Below are positions 41,982 through 50,059 of a stretch of 64,000 nt of DNA, in pieces. Numbering within the stretch: the stretch's first letter is position 1; every line of letters starts with the position of its first letter. Source of the stretch: Micrococcus endophyticus (GTDB taxonomy: Bacteria; Actinomycetota; Actinomycetes; Actinomycetales; Micrococcaceae); the NCBI RefSeq assembly GCF_014205115.1, contig NZ_JACHMW010000001.1:2232001-2296000 (forward strand), written 5' to 3'. The notes beneath the pieces were generated by a model. The model did not search any database, was not told the DNA's origin, and worked only from the letters and a program-made list of their open reading frames with translations. A program made the position numbers and the translations under genes.

Positions 41982-42467
41982 ATGGACACCGCCGACCTGC
42001 CCGACCTGCCCGCCCCCGAGGACCGCACGGCCACCGCGAGCCGCAGGGTCGAGGCGCCGGCCGGCGTCGTCTTCGAGTTGATCTCGGACCCGTCCCGCCA
42101 GCCGGAATGGGACGGCAACGACAACCTCGCCCAGGCAGAGGCGGGCCAGCGCGTCACCGCAGTGGGCGACGTGTTCGTGACGACCCTGCGCAAGGGCGTG
42201 GACCGGGCGAACCACGTGGTGGAGTTCGAGGAGGGCCGCCGCATCGCCTGGAAGCCCGCCGAGGTCGGGGGCGAGCCCTTCGGCCAGCTCTGGCGCTGGG
42301 AGGTGGAGGGCGACGACGGCGGCTGCCGCGTCGCCCACACCTACGAGTGGGCGCAGCTCACCGACCCGCAGCGCATCCGTCGCGCGCTGCGCACCGGCCC
42401 CGAGCAGCTGCGGGCCTCGATCGACCGGCTGGCCGCGCTCGCCGAGGCCGAGGCGCGCGAGGCCTGA
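41982..42467 (+). CDS. SRPBCC-family protein
   Basis: A 161-residue START-like protein. TASRRVEAPAGVVFELISDPSRQPEWDGNDNLAQAEAG is the first half; VVEFEEGRRIAWKP, GQLWRWEVEGDDGGCRVAHTYEWAQ and a long C-terminal helix ending DRLAALAEAEAREA complete the Bet v1 fold. It probably binds a hydrophobic compound; no enzymatic residues are seen. It follows the permease by 93 bp and need not belong to that operon. Confidence 0.85.
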   Translation: MDTADLPDLPAPEDRTATASRRVEAPAGVVFELISDPSRQPEWDGNDNLAQAEAGQRVTAVGDVFVTTLRKGVDRANHVVEFEEGRRIAWKPAEVGGEPFGQLWRWEVEGDDGGCRVAHTYEWAQLTDPQRIRRALRTGPEQLRASIDRLAALAEAEAREA

Positions 42468-42482
42468 CGGCCCCGGCTGCCT

Positions 42483-42524
42483 GTCCCCAGGCTCAGGTCC
42501 CCAGACTCAGGTCCCCAGACTCAG
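42483..42524. repeat. 14-bp tandem repeat, three units
   Basis: GTCCCCAGACTCAG occurs three times head to tail (first unit with one change, AGGCTCAG). It sits in the convergent gap between the SRPBCC and desaturase genes. Confidence 0.8.
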
Positions 42525-42547
42525 ACCGCCGGCTGGGCCCCGCCCCG

Positions 42548-43894
42548 TCAGGGCAGGGCGAGCCGGAAGACCTTCTTCCACGCCGAGCCGACCTGCTTGA
42601 GCAGCGGGCCCGTGGTGTACGGCAGGCCGTAGCGGGCGCAGATCTCGCGGACCTTCGGCGCCACCTCGGCGTACCGGTTGGAGGGCAGGTCCGGGAACAG
42701 GTGGTGCTCCACCTGGTGGGAGAGGTTGCCCGTCATGAAGTGCATGAGCTTCGAGCCGGAGATGTTGGCGGAGCCGATCATCTGGCGCACGTACCAGTCG
42801 CCGCGGGTCTCCCCGTCCACCATCTCCTCGGAGAACGTCTCCGCGCCCTCGGGGAAGTGGCCGCAGAAGATCACGGAGTGCGCCCAGATGTTGCGCAGCC
42901 CGTTGGCGAGCAGCCCGGCCACCAGCGCCGCCTTGCCCGAGCCCGTGAGGAACTCGGCCACGGCCGGGGTGGCCACGTAGTCCTTCGCGAACTGGCGCGA
43001 GGCCTTCACGCCCACCGAGCGCAGGTCCGTCATCAGCTCCTTGCGGGACTTCTCGCCGGCGCGCACGCGGTCCAGCTCGAGGTCGTAGAGGGCGATGCCC
43101 CACTCGAAGATCGGGGCCAGGCCCGCGTTGATCACGGGGTTGAGCAGGTGGCGGGGCCGCCACGGCTCGGACTCGTCCATGCGCAGCACGTTGTAGCCCA
43201 CGTCCCGGTCCTTGCCGATCACGTTGGTCCAGCGGTGGTGCAGGTCGTTGTGGGTGTTCTGCCACGCGCGGGACGGGGTGACGAAGTCCCACTCCCAGGT
43301 GGTGGAGTGGATGTCCGGGTCGCGCATCCAGTCCCACTGGCCGTGCAGCACGTTGTGGCCGATCTCCATGTTCTCCACGATCTTGGCGACCGTGAGCATG
43401 GTGGTGCCGGCCACGAACGCGGCTGGGTGCCGGGCGTTGAGCAGGGCGGCGCGGCCGCCGATCTCCAGCCAGCGCTGCAGGCGGATGACGCGGCGGATGT
43501 AGGCGGCGTCCGAGGCGCCGCGGCGGGAGAGGACGTCGTCGCGGATGGCGTCCAGCTCGCGGCCGAGCTCGGCCACCTGCTCGTCCGTCAGGTGTGCGGC
43601 GCCGGGCGGGCGCACGGCCGGGCTCCCGACGACGCCGAGCAGGCCCGGCTTCGCGTTCGCGGCGGGACGGGTGGCGGCGTCGGCGGTGGGGGCCTCGGGC
43701 GTCTCCGAGGCGGCGGGGGCCGCGGCGTCCGTGGCAGCGTCGGCGGTCTGCGGGGCCCAGCTCGTGGTGTCCGGGCGGTCCTCCGGGAGGACGCGGGCGG
43801 TGCGGCCGCGCACGGTGGTGCCGGGGATGGCCAGGCTCAGGTCGTCCGGGGCGGTGGCGCCGGTGCGCTCGGTGGCGGGGAGTGTCTGGGTCAT
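42548..43894 (-). CDS. Membrane fatty-acid desaturase
   Basis: A 448-residue di-iron desaturase. The three histidine boxes are HNVLHGQWDWM (HxxxH), HNDLHHRWTN (HxxHH) and HQVEHHLFP (HxxHH). The first 120 residues are an Ala/Thr-rich extension with no recognisable domain. Four membrane segments lie around the histidine boxes. It inserts a double bond into a fatty acyl-CoA or lipid, using electrons from the reductase encoded 90 bp upstream. This pairing matches the DesA3/Rv3230c stearoyl-CoA desaturase system of mycobacteria. Confidence 0.92.
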   Translation of the reverse strand: MTQTLPATERTGATAPDDLSLAIPGTTVRGRTARVLPEDRPDTTSWAPQTADAATDAAAPAASETPEAPTADAATRPAANAKPGLLGVVGSPAVRPPGAAHLTDEQVAELGRELDAIRDDVLSRRGASDAAYIRRVIRLQRWLEIGGRAALLNARHPAAFVAGTTMLTVAKIVENMEIGHNVLHGQWDWMRDPDIHSTTWEWDFVTPSRAWQNTHNDLHHRWTNVIGKDRDVGYNVLRMDESEPWRPRHLLNPVINAGLAPIFEWGIALYDLELDRVRAGEKSRKELMTDLRSVGVKASRQFAKDYVATPAVAEFLTGSGKAALVAGLLANGLRNIWAHSVIFCGHFPEGAETFSEEMVDGETRGDWYVRQMIGSANISGSKLMHFMTGNLSHQVEHHLFPDLPSNRYAEVAPKVREICARYGLPYTTGPLLKQVGSAWKKVFRLALP

Positions 43895-43984
43895 GCGGTG
43901 CTCCTGGGGGATGGGGAGACGGGAGGGAGGTCGGGGGCGGCGGGGCGGGCCGCGGCTCAGGGGACGGTGCTCAACGGACAGCGC

Positions 43985-45037
43985 TCACAGGTCGAGGCTC
44001 ACGGGGCCGGCGGCGGCGCTGACGCAGGTCTGGACGAGGTCGCCGGGCTCGCCGTGGACCTCGCCGGAGCGCAGGTCGGTGACCTGGCCGGAGCGCAGGG
44101 GGGTCAGGCAGGCGTGGCAGATGCCCATGCGGCAGCCGGCCGGCGCGGCGACGCCGGCCTCCTCGGCCACGATCAGCAGCGGCACGTCGCCGGGGGCGTC
44201 GGCCTCGGCGTCGGAGTGCTCGAACACCACGCGGCCGCCCGCTCCGGCGACGCCCGGGGCGAAGTCCGCGCGGAAGCGCTCGATGCGCAGCTCCCCGCCG
44301 GCCTCGCGCCGCCAGAGGTCCTCGGCGTCGTCGAGGAAGGGGGCGGGGCCGCACGCGTACGCGGCGCGCTCGCGCCAGTCCGGGCACAGGGCCTCGAGCT
44401 CCGCGGGGGAGGACAGGTCCAGGCGGCCCTCGTCCGCGGTGTGGCGGTGCACCACGCGCAGGCCGGGGAACTGGTCGGCCAGCTCGGCGAGTTCCTCGCG
44501 GAACAGCGCCGTCTCCGGGGTGCGGGAGGAGTGGACCAGCACGACGTCGGCGTCCCGGCGGGCCGGGACGAGCGTGCGGATCATGGACATCACCGGGGTC
44601 AGGCCGGAGCCCGCGGTGAGCATGAGGAGCGGTCGCGGCTCCTCCGGCAGCGTGAAGTCGCCCTCGGGGACGTCGAGGAAGAGGACGTCGCCGGGCACCG
44701 TGCGGCGCACGAGCGTGCCGGAGACGAGCCCGATGTCGGACACCGTGATCTCGGGGTCCGCGCCCGCCGGGGCCGAGAGCGAGTAGGAGCGCCACTGGCG
44801 GACCCCGTCCACGTCCACGCCGATGCGGGCCCACTGGCCGGCGTCGTGCAGGCGCCAGCCCGGGCCCGGGCGGAAGGCGATGGTCGCGGTGCCCGGGGTC
44901 TCGCGTCGCACGGAGTTGACCACGCCGCGCAGCTGCCGCGAGGAGTGCACGGGGTCCAGCAGGCCCAGCACGTCCTGCGGCGTGAGCGGATGCAGCAGCG
45001 TCGACGCCAGGCGGGAGAGCAGAGAGGGACCGGCCAT
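43985..45037 (-). CDS. Ferredoxin reductase with C-terminal 2Fe-2S domain
   Basis: A 350-residue electron-transfer flavoprotein. FAD domain: RQWRSYSLSAPAGADPEITV (RxYS motif) at about residues 80-100. NAD(P) domain: LLMLTAGSGLTPVMSMIRTL and AYACGPAPFLDDAE. C-terminal plant-type 2Fe-2S domain with cysteines in GCRMGICHACLTPL and a last one in LVQTCVSAAAG. It passes electrons from NADPH to the desaturase downstream on the same strand. The ATG at 45037 lies in a divergent gap opposite the PucR gene. Confidence 0.93.
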   Translation of the reverse strand: MAGPSLLSRLASTLLHPLTPQDVLGLLDPVHSSRQLRGVVNSVRRETPGTATIAFRPGPGWRLHDAGQWARIGVDVDGVRQWRSYSLSAPAGADPEITVSDIGLVSGTLVRRTVPGDVLFLDVPEGDFTLPEEPRPLLMLTAGSGLTPVMSMIRTLVPARRDADVVLVHSSRTPETALFREELAELADQFPGLRVVHRHTADEGRLDLSSPAELEALCPDWRERAAYACGPAPFLDDAEDLWRREAGGELRIERFRADFAPGVAGAGGRVVFEHSDAEADAPGDVPLLIVAEEAGVAAPAGCRMGICHACLTPLRSGQVTDLRSGEVHGEPGDLVQTCVSAAAGPVSLDL

Positions 45038-45127
45038 GGCTTCAGCCTATGGCTCGGGGCATCACGATTCTTCACCTCGGGCGTACGATCGGCGGAAGAA
45101 GTTCATCTCGAGGAGACAACGAAGCCC

Positions 45128-46435
45128 GTGACGAGCCCCCGCCCCGAATCCGACTGGCGCCCCCCGTGGCAGGATCTGCCCGCCGATCTGCCCGGCCGCC
45201 TGGCCCACGCCCTGCCCGGGATCATGGAGCGCATCATCCAGACCGTGCCGGACCAGATCCCCGCCTACGCGGCGGCCCGGGACGGGCGCTACGGGAAGAA
45301 CCTCACCCTCGGAGTCACCACCGCGCTCGAGCAGCTGATGAGCCTGCCGGGCACCTCGCGGCCGGCGCTGAGCGCTGAGTCCCGGGAGCTCATGGCCCGC
45401 CTCGGCGCCGGCGAGTTCCGCGAGGGCCGGTCCATGGACGCCCTGCTCGGGGCCTACCGGACCTCCGCGCGGATCGTGTTCCGCGACCTCTCCGCCGAAT
45501 GCGCGCGGCTGGGCATGGACATGTCCGTGGTCATCGAGCTCGGCGAGTCCATCTGGGCGTACATCGACGAGCTCTCCGCCGTCAGTGCGCAGGCGTACGC
45601 CGAGGCGCAGTCCGCGCAGGCCGGCGTGCGGGAGCTGCACCGGACCGCGCTGGCCGCCGCCCTCGTGCGCGGCGGCGCCGAGGAGAAGGAGGTCGAGCGG
45701 CTCGCGGCACTCGCGGACTGGCGCGTGCCGGCGCGGCTGGCCGTGGTGGCCCTGCCTCCCGACGCCGGCCAGGCCGTGCGCGCGCGGCTGGGCCGGGCCG
45801 GGCTCGTGGTGGAGCGGGACTCCGAGGTGGTCGCCGTGGTGGCGGCGGACGCGCCCGCCCGACGTCGCCGGCTGCTGCGGATCCTCGCGGGGACGGCCGC
45901 GGTGGTGGGTCCGGCGGTCGAGTGGCCGCTGGCCCCGCACTCGTACCGGGTGGCGCGCACCCTCGCGGGGCAGGAGGCCGCCCGTCGGACTGCGGAGCAG
46001 CGGGCCGCGGCCCGGCCGGAGGGCGACGGGTCAGCGGCCGACGGCCCGGGGGCGGAGGAGGCCGTGGGCTTCGAGCCGGTCGGCGGTGCGGACCCGGCCG
46101 CGGGCACGCCCATCCTGGCCGAGGAGCACCTGGCCCGCGTGGTGCTGGGGGCCGAGCCGCGCGTCGTCGCCGAGCTGGCCGAGCGGGTGCTCGCCCCGCT
46201 CGCAGAGCTGACCGACGCCAAGCGCACCGTGCTGGAGCAGACCCTGCTGAGCTGGCTCGTGCACTGGGGCCAGCGCGCGCCGATCGCCGCGGAGCTGAGC
46301 GTGCACCCGCAGACGGTCGGCTACCGCGTGGCGCGGCTGCGCGAGCTCTTCGGCGACGCCCTCGAGGACCCGGACGCCCGGTTCGACCTCGAGCTGGTCC
46401 TCCGGGCCCGCGCCGAGGGCGTGGCCGCGGGGTGA
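45128..46435 (+). CDS. PucR/CdaR-type regulator
   Basis: A 435-residue regulator. Residues about 20-190 are the N-terminal helical region (LAHALPGIMERIIQTVPDQIPAYAAARDGRYGKNL, then RSMDALLGAYRTSARIVFRDL), followed by a GGDEF-like segment. The C-terminal PucR helix-turn-helix is TVLEQTLLSWLVHWGQRAPIAAELSVHPQTVGYRVARLRELFGDAL. The GTG at 45128 has GAGGAG about 12 bp upstream. It is divergent from the reductase/desaturase pair over 90 bp, so control of membrane-lipid desaturation is the likely role; in mycobacteria a different regulator controls desA3. Confidence 0.88.
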   Translation: MTSPRPESDWRPPWQDLPADLPGRLAHALPGIMERIIQTVPDQIPAYAAARDGRYGKNLTLGVTTALEQLMSLPGTSRPALSAESRELMARLGAGEFREGRSMDALLGAYRTSARIVFRDLSAECARLGMDMSVVIELGESIWAYIDELSAVSAQAYAEAQSAQAGVRELHRTALAAALVRGGAEEKEVERLAALADWRVPARLAVVALPPDAGQAVRARLGRAGLVVERDSEVVAVVAADAPARRRRLLRILAGTAAVVGPAVEWPLAPHSYRVARTLAGQEAARRTAEQRAAARPEGDGSAADGPGAEEAVGFEPVGGADPAAGTPILAEEHLARVVLGAEPRVVAELAERVLAPLAELTDAKRTVLEQTLLSWLVHWGQRAPIAAELSVHPQTVGYRVARLRELFGDALEDPDARFDLELVLRARAEGVAAG

Positions 46436-46573
46436 GGCGCGAGGGCGACACATTGCGTCTGACAAGCACCGATGTCACCGGGGCGGCGGCGGATGTGGGT
46501 ATTCTCTGGGAGTCTCCTGCGTCATCTCTGTACGTGACGCGCTCCACCGATGCGAAGAAGCATGAGGTCTGCC

Positions 46574-47245
46574 ATGAAGAAGATCGTCACCGGGGTCACC
46601 CTGTCCGCCGCCGTCGGCCTGTCGCTGGTCGCCGTCGCCACGCCGGCGTCGGCCGTCGAGGCGCCCCAGAACTGCGGCGAGCTCTAAGACCTGGGCTACT
46701 CCCACGTGCCGGCAGGTCACGAGTGGTACCTGCCCAAGCTCGACCGCAATGAGGACGGCATCGGCTGCGAGAACGCCGAGGGCCTGCCCGGGCTCAAGCG
46801 CCTCGACACGCCGGGCGCTAACACGTCCGAGGGCTACCACGACCCGCGTGACCAGGCGCTGCCGGACGCCGCCTACACCTACCCGGACTGCGCCGACGCC
46901 TACGCGGCCGGTGTGTTCAACATCCCGGCCGCCTCGGAGGACTACCACGACGATCTCGACTCCGACCAGGACGGCGTCGCCTGCGAGTACAACGTGGAGT
47001 ACGGCGTGATCGTGGAGGGCCGCGAGCAGGCCGCCGCCGCCGAGATCGCCGTCCTCGTCGCCGCCGAGCAGTCCGTGTCGGAGGGTGAGGACGAGGACGA
47101 CCAGGTCGCCGTGGTGCCCGTGGGCGCCGCCGACACCGGCGTGGCCCCGGCCGGCGACCCCGCCGCCGCCCTGACGCTGGGCACCCTCGGTCTGGCCGCC
47201 GTCGCCGGCGCCGCCGTGGTGGCCCGCCGCCGCGTCCAGGCCTGA
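46574..47245 (+). pseudogene. Excalibur-domain surface protein interrupted by TAA
   Basis: The ATG at 46574 starts a clear signal peptide (MKKIVTGVTLSAAVGLSLVA ending ASA), then PQNCGEL and a TAA at 46685-46687. The same frame continues for 186 codons: DLGYSHVPAGHEWYLPKLDRNEDGIGCE completes the first excalibur calcium-binding repeat, and YPDCADAYAAGVFNIPAASEDY then DLDSDQDGVACEY is the second. The C-terminus has GAADTGVAPAGD, a hydrophobic segment and ARRRVQA, like a sortase sorting signal with a non-canonical motif. The only lesion is one stop codon. Expression would need read-through or reversion. Confidence 0.75.
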
Positions 47246-47286
47246 TCCGAGCGGTCATGTCCGACGGATCCGCCTACGCTTCGGGC

Positions 47287-48174
47287 ATGACCGGATCCAC
47301 CGCCCGCCGCGGACGCCTCGTCGCGTCCGCGGCGGCGCTGTCCCTGCTGCTCACCGGCTGCGCCGGGTCTCAGGGGCACGACGTCGACCTCGCCGCCGCC
47401 TCCTCCGCCCGGGCCGCACAGCAGTCACGGGACGCGCGGGCGGCGGAGGCGTCGGCCTCCCGTGCCGCGGCGCAGGCCTCGGCCGACCGGGCCCGCGAGA
47501 GCGCGAAGGCCGAGCGGGCAGCCGCCGCCGAAGCCTCCGAGGCCGCGGCGAGCGCCGCCGCGGAGGCCGAGCGCGTGGCCGCCGCCCAGGAGGAGGCGGA
47601 GCGTGCCCGGGTGGCCGCGGCGGAGGCCGAGGCCGAGGCGGCCGCCGCCGAGGAGGCCGCCCTCGAGGCGGAGCGGGTGCGCCAGGCCCAGGAGGCCCTC
47701 GTCGCGGAGGGGCTCGAGTCCTCCCCGCCCACCTCCTTCGGCATCCCCTCGATCGGCGCGGGATCAGACCTGATGCGCCTGCTGCTGCGGGACGACGGCT
47801 CGCTCGCCGTGCCGCCGGCCGAGCCCGGCTCCCCGGCGGCGTGGTACGCGCACTCGCCCACCCCCGGCGAGGTGGGTCCCTCCGTGCTGCTCGGGCACGT
47901 GAACGCCACGGACGGCTCCGCAGGGGTGTTCGCCCGCCTCGTCGAGCTCGAGCCCGGCGACATCGTGGAGGTGGAGCGTGAGGACGGGCAGGTGGCCGTG
48001 TTCGCAGTGGACCGCGGCGTCCAGTACGGCAAGGACGAGTTCCCCACGGACGAGGTCTACGGCAACACCGACGCTCCGGAGCTGCGCCTGATCACCTGCG
48101 ACGGCTACAACTCCTGGACCCGGGAGTTCGAGGAGAATTACATCGTCTACGCCACCCTGGTGGACGTGTACTGA
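47287..48174 (+). CDS. Lipoprotein class F-type sortase
   Basis: A 295-residue protein. The signal peptide LVASAAALSLLLTGC ends at a lipobox (Cys25). Residues about 33-140 are an almost continuous Ala/Glu/Arg/Ser helix predicted to be a rigid rod. The sortase domain (about 150-295) has WYAHSPTPGEVGPSVLLGHVN (catalytic His) and LRLITCDGYNSWTREFEENYIVYATLVD (catalytic Cys and Arg), the class E/F pattern. Membrane anchoring by a lipid plus a helical spacer is unusual. It lies 41 bp after the interrupted excalibur gene, its natural candidate substrate. An in-frame ATG at 47257 is less likely, because it would separate the signal from the start. Confidence 0.87.
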   Translation: MTGSTARRGRLVASAAALSLLLTGCAGSQGHDVDLAAASSARAAQQSRDARAAEASASRAAAQASADRARESAKAERAAAAEASEAAASAAAEAERVAAAQEEAERARVAAAEAEAEAAAAEEAALEAERVRQAQEALVAEGLESSPPTSFGIPSIGAGSDLMRLLLRDDGSLAVPPAEPGSPAAWYAHSPTPGEVGPSVLLGHVNATDGSAGVFARLVELEPGDIVEVEREDGQVAVFAVDRGVQYGKDEFPTDEVYGNTDAPELRLITCDGYNSWTREFEENYIVYATLVDVY

Positions 48175-48278
48175 CGCCGTCGGGCGGGTCTGGCCTGCGC
48201 CCGGGCGCCCCGGCAGTCTGGGGGATGCGCGGCGCGGCGATCCGCCCGCCGACACCCATCGACGAGGAGAGCAGCGAC

Positions 48279-48488
48279 ATGACCCACCTCGAGGACGACC
48301 GCGCCGCCCTGGCCGCCGGCGAGACCTACCTGGTCCACATCCTGGAGACCTCCATCCCGCCCGGGAACCCGGAGCACTACCGGATCACCGACGCCGTGGA
48401 GGCCCATCACGCCGAGACCGGCTCCTGGGACATCGAGGCCGCCGGCCCGGACGCCGCCCGCGAGCTGCTCGCGCGCCACGGCCGCTGA
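48279..48488 (+). CDS. Small acidic protein of unknown function
   Basis: A 69-residue protein (THLEDDRAALAAGETYLVHI, then PGNPEHYRITDAVEAHHAET and ends ELLARHGR). The ATG at 48279 follows GAGGAGAG at 48263-48270, a good ribosome-binding site. No domain or membrane segment is visible. It is followed directly by a hairpin at 48494-48526. The gene looks real by codon use and ribosome-binding site. Confidence 0.6.
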   Translation: MTHLEDDRAALAAGETYLVHILETSIPPGNPEHYRITDAVEAHHAETGSWDIEAAGPDAARELLARHGR

Positions 48489-48493
48489 ACGGG

Positions 48494-48526
48494 GGCGTCG
48501 GCGACGCTGAGGACTGCGCCGACGCC
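48494..48526. terminator. Terminator-like hairpin
   Basis: GGCGTCGGCG (48494-48503) and CGCCGACGCC (48517-48526) form a perfect 10-bp stem around 13 nt in the gap between the small acidic-protein gene and the convergent GNAT gene. Confidence 0.65.
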
Positions 48527-48528
48527 GC

Positions 48529-49074
48529 TCAGAGGCGCATCGCCATGACGGTGCGCGAGGCCAGTCCCATGGCCTCGCGCGCCTCGGCGGCGCCGGTGAA
48601 GTCCTGCTCGGCCTCGCGCAGGCCGATCTTCTCCGCGACGCGGCGGGAGGCCGAGTTCTCCGGATGGATGATCGCCACCAGCTCGTGGTGGCCCAGCGCG
48701 TCGCGGGCGTGGTCCCGGCACGCGGCCGCCGCCTCGGTCGCGTAGCCGCGCCCCCAGAGGTCGGCGCGCACGTGGTAGCCGACCTCGAGGCGGGGCTCGC
48801 CGTTGACCTCCTGCCAGGTCAGGCCGCAGTCGCCGACGAAGCCGGGCTCGTCGTCGTCGGAGTGCTCCGGCAGGGTCTCGATGACCCACAGCCCGTGCCC
48901 GTCCTGGGCGTACCGGCGGCGGTTGCCGGCGATCCACTCGGCGGCCTGCTCCCGCGTGCGCGGGGCGGGGTAGAAGCGCATGACGGCGGGGTCGCCGAGG
49001 AGGGCGGCCATGGCGTCGAGGTCCGCCTCGGTCATCTCGCGGAAGCGCAGGCGCGCGGTGGGGGCAGGGAGCAT
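48529..49074 (-). CDS. GNAT-family acetyltransferase (RimJ/RimL-like)
   Basis: A 181-residue acetyltransferase. It begins TARLRFREMTEADLDAMAALLGDPAVMRFYP and has DCGLTWQEVNGEPRLEVGYHVRADLWGRGYATEAAAACRDHA, which holds the acetyl-CoA loop RADLWGRGYATEA, then IIHPENSASRRVAEKIGLRE. This is the RimJ/L architecture. The acceptor is unknown. It lies 9 bp from the M23 peptidase gene upstream on the same strand and is probably cotranscribed. Confidence 0.9.
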   Translation of the reverse strand: MLPAPTARLRFREMTEADLDAMAALLGDPAVMRFYPAPRTREQAAEWIAGNRRRYAQDGHGLWVIETLPEHSDDDEPGFVGDCGLTWQEVNGEPRLEVGYHVRADLWGRGYATEAAAACRDHARDALGHHELVAIIHPENSASRRVAEKIGLREAEQDFTGAAEAREAMGLASRTVMAMRL

Positions 49075-49083
49075 GGGGACAGG

Positions 49084-49776
49084 CTAGCGACGGCGCGGAC
49101 GCTCCCACGAGGAGCCCAGCTCCACGCCGCGCTCCCGCAGGTACGGCTCCGGGTCCACGGGCGTGCCGTCCACGCGCAGCTCGAGGTGCAGGTGCACGCC
49201 GGTGGCGGTGCCCGTCTGCCCGACGCCGGCCAGTGCGTCCCCGGCGGACACCCGCTGACCCGCGTTCACCACGGTGGAGTCCGGGGCCGCGTGGAGGTAG
49301 CGCCACACGTGGCCGTCGCCGGAGTCGACGGCGAGGAGGTTGCCGCCCGCGTCCCCGCCCGCCTCGACGAAGAGGACCCGCCCGTCCGAGACCGAATGGA
49401 AGGTCGTGCCCTCCGGGACGCCGCCGAGGTCCACGCCGGTGTGGTCTGTGAGGGCATCCGTGTCCGTGCTGGGCGGGGCGCTGCCCTCCCCGAACGGGTT
49501 CGGCCGGGGCCCGAAGCGCGAGGTGACGCGGCCGCGGACCGGCTCCGCGAAGCCCTCCGCGGACACGGTGGGCGGGGCGGGCGTGGAGGCGGCGGGGCGG
49601 CGGGAGTCCGGCTGGCCCGGGACGCCGTCGGGGCCGAGGGCCAGCGCCGCCCACAGGACCGCGCCGATCAGGGCGAACGCGAGCACCGCCGCGAGCACGC
49701 CGCCGGCCGCCGTGCCGGTGCCGGCGGGGCGTCCGGGGGCGGGTTCGGAGGCGGGCTCGGGGCTGCGCTCGCTCAT
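49084..49776 (-). CDS. M23-family metallopeptidase, membrane-anchored
   Basis: A 230-residue protein. Residues 1-25 are cytoplasmic (SERSPEPASEPAPGRP), about 26-48 a single membrane segment, 50-75 a Pro-rich linker and 75-220 the peptidase domain. The zinc motifs are GRVTSRFGPRPNP..., DHTGVDLGGVPEGT (H-x3-D) and GVHLHLELRVDGTPVDPEPYL (HxH). M23 enzymes cut peptidoglycan cross-bridges or serve as non-catalytic activators; all zinc ligands are visible, so it is probably active. It may remodel the wall in this cell-surface cluster. The ATG at 49776 precedes an acidic, helix-breaking start. Confidence 0.9.
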   Translation of the reverse strand: MSERSPEPASEPAPGRPAGTGTAAGGVLAAVLAFALIGAVLWAALALGPDGVPGQPDSRRPAASTPAPPTVSAEGFAEPVRGRVTSRFGPRPNPFGEGSAPPSTDTDALTDHTGVDLGGVPEGTTFHSVSDGRVLFVEAGGDAGGNLLAVDSGDGHVWRYLHAAPDSTVVNAGQRVSAGDALAGVGQTGTATGVHLHLELRVDGTPVDPEPYLRERGVELGSSWERPRRR

Positions 49777-49833
49777 CCGTCCAGGGTGTCACGAGTCTGC
49801 GGGCGGGGGCCTGGGGCGGGGTGCGCGGGGACG

Positions 49834-49868
49834 GATGCAATCGAAATGCGGCGCTTTTCGATTGCATC
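49834..49868. repeat. Palindrome B2 with AATCGAAATGCGG core
   Basis: GATGCAATCGAAA (49834-49846) pairs perfectly with TTTCGATTGCATC (49856-49868) around a loop TGCGGCGCT. The core TGCAATCGAAATGCGGCG is identical to that at 17737-17754. It lies in the divergent gap between the M23 peptidase and the DUF6318 lipoprotein genes. Confidence 0.8.
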
Positions 49869-50059
49869 GCGCGGATCCGACGCCTCTCCGCTCCAGGGTG
49901 GCGGTGCGGGCGGCGGCCTGTGGAGAAGTCTGTGGCGGGGTGGAGGTGTCTGCGTACACTCGGGGCAGGTCGGCCCCCTGAGCCCGTGGGAGGGCGCGCT
50001 GCGGGATCAGCGCGGGGCCCGACGGTTCGCAGAACGGAACCTTCTGGAGGAGGGGGCTC

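Noticed and set aside
42107-46435. Open frame of over 1,400 codons across SRPBCC, desaturase and reductase genes
   Set aside because: The first two thirds run against genes with clear motifs on the other strand or frame; only the last part (from 45128) is a real gene.
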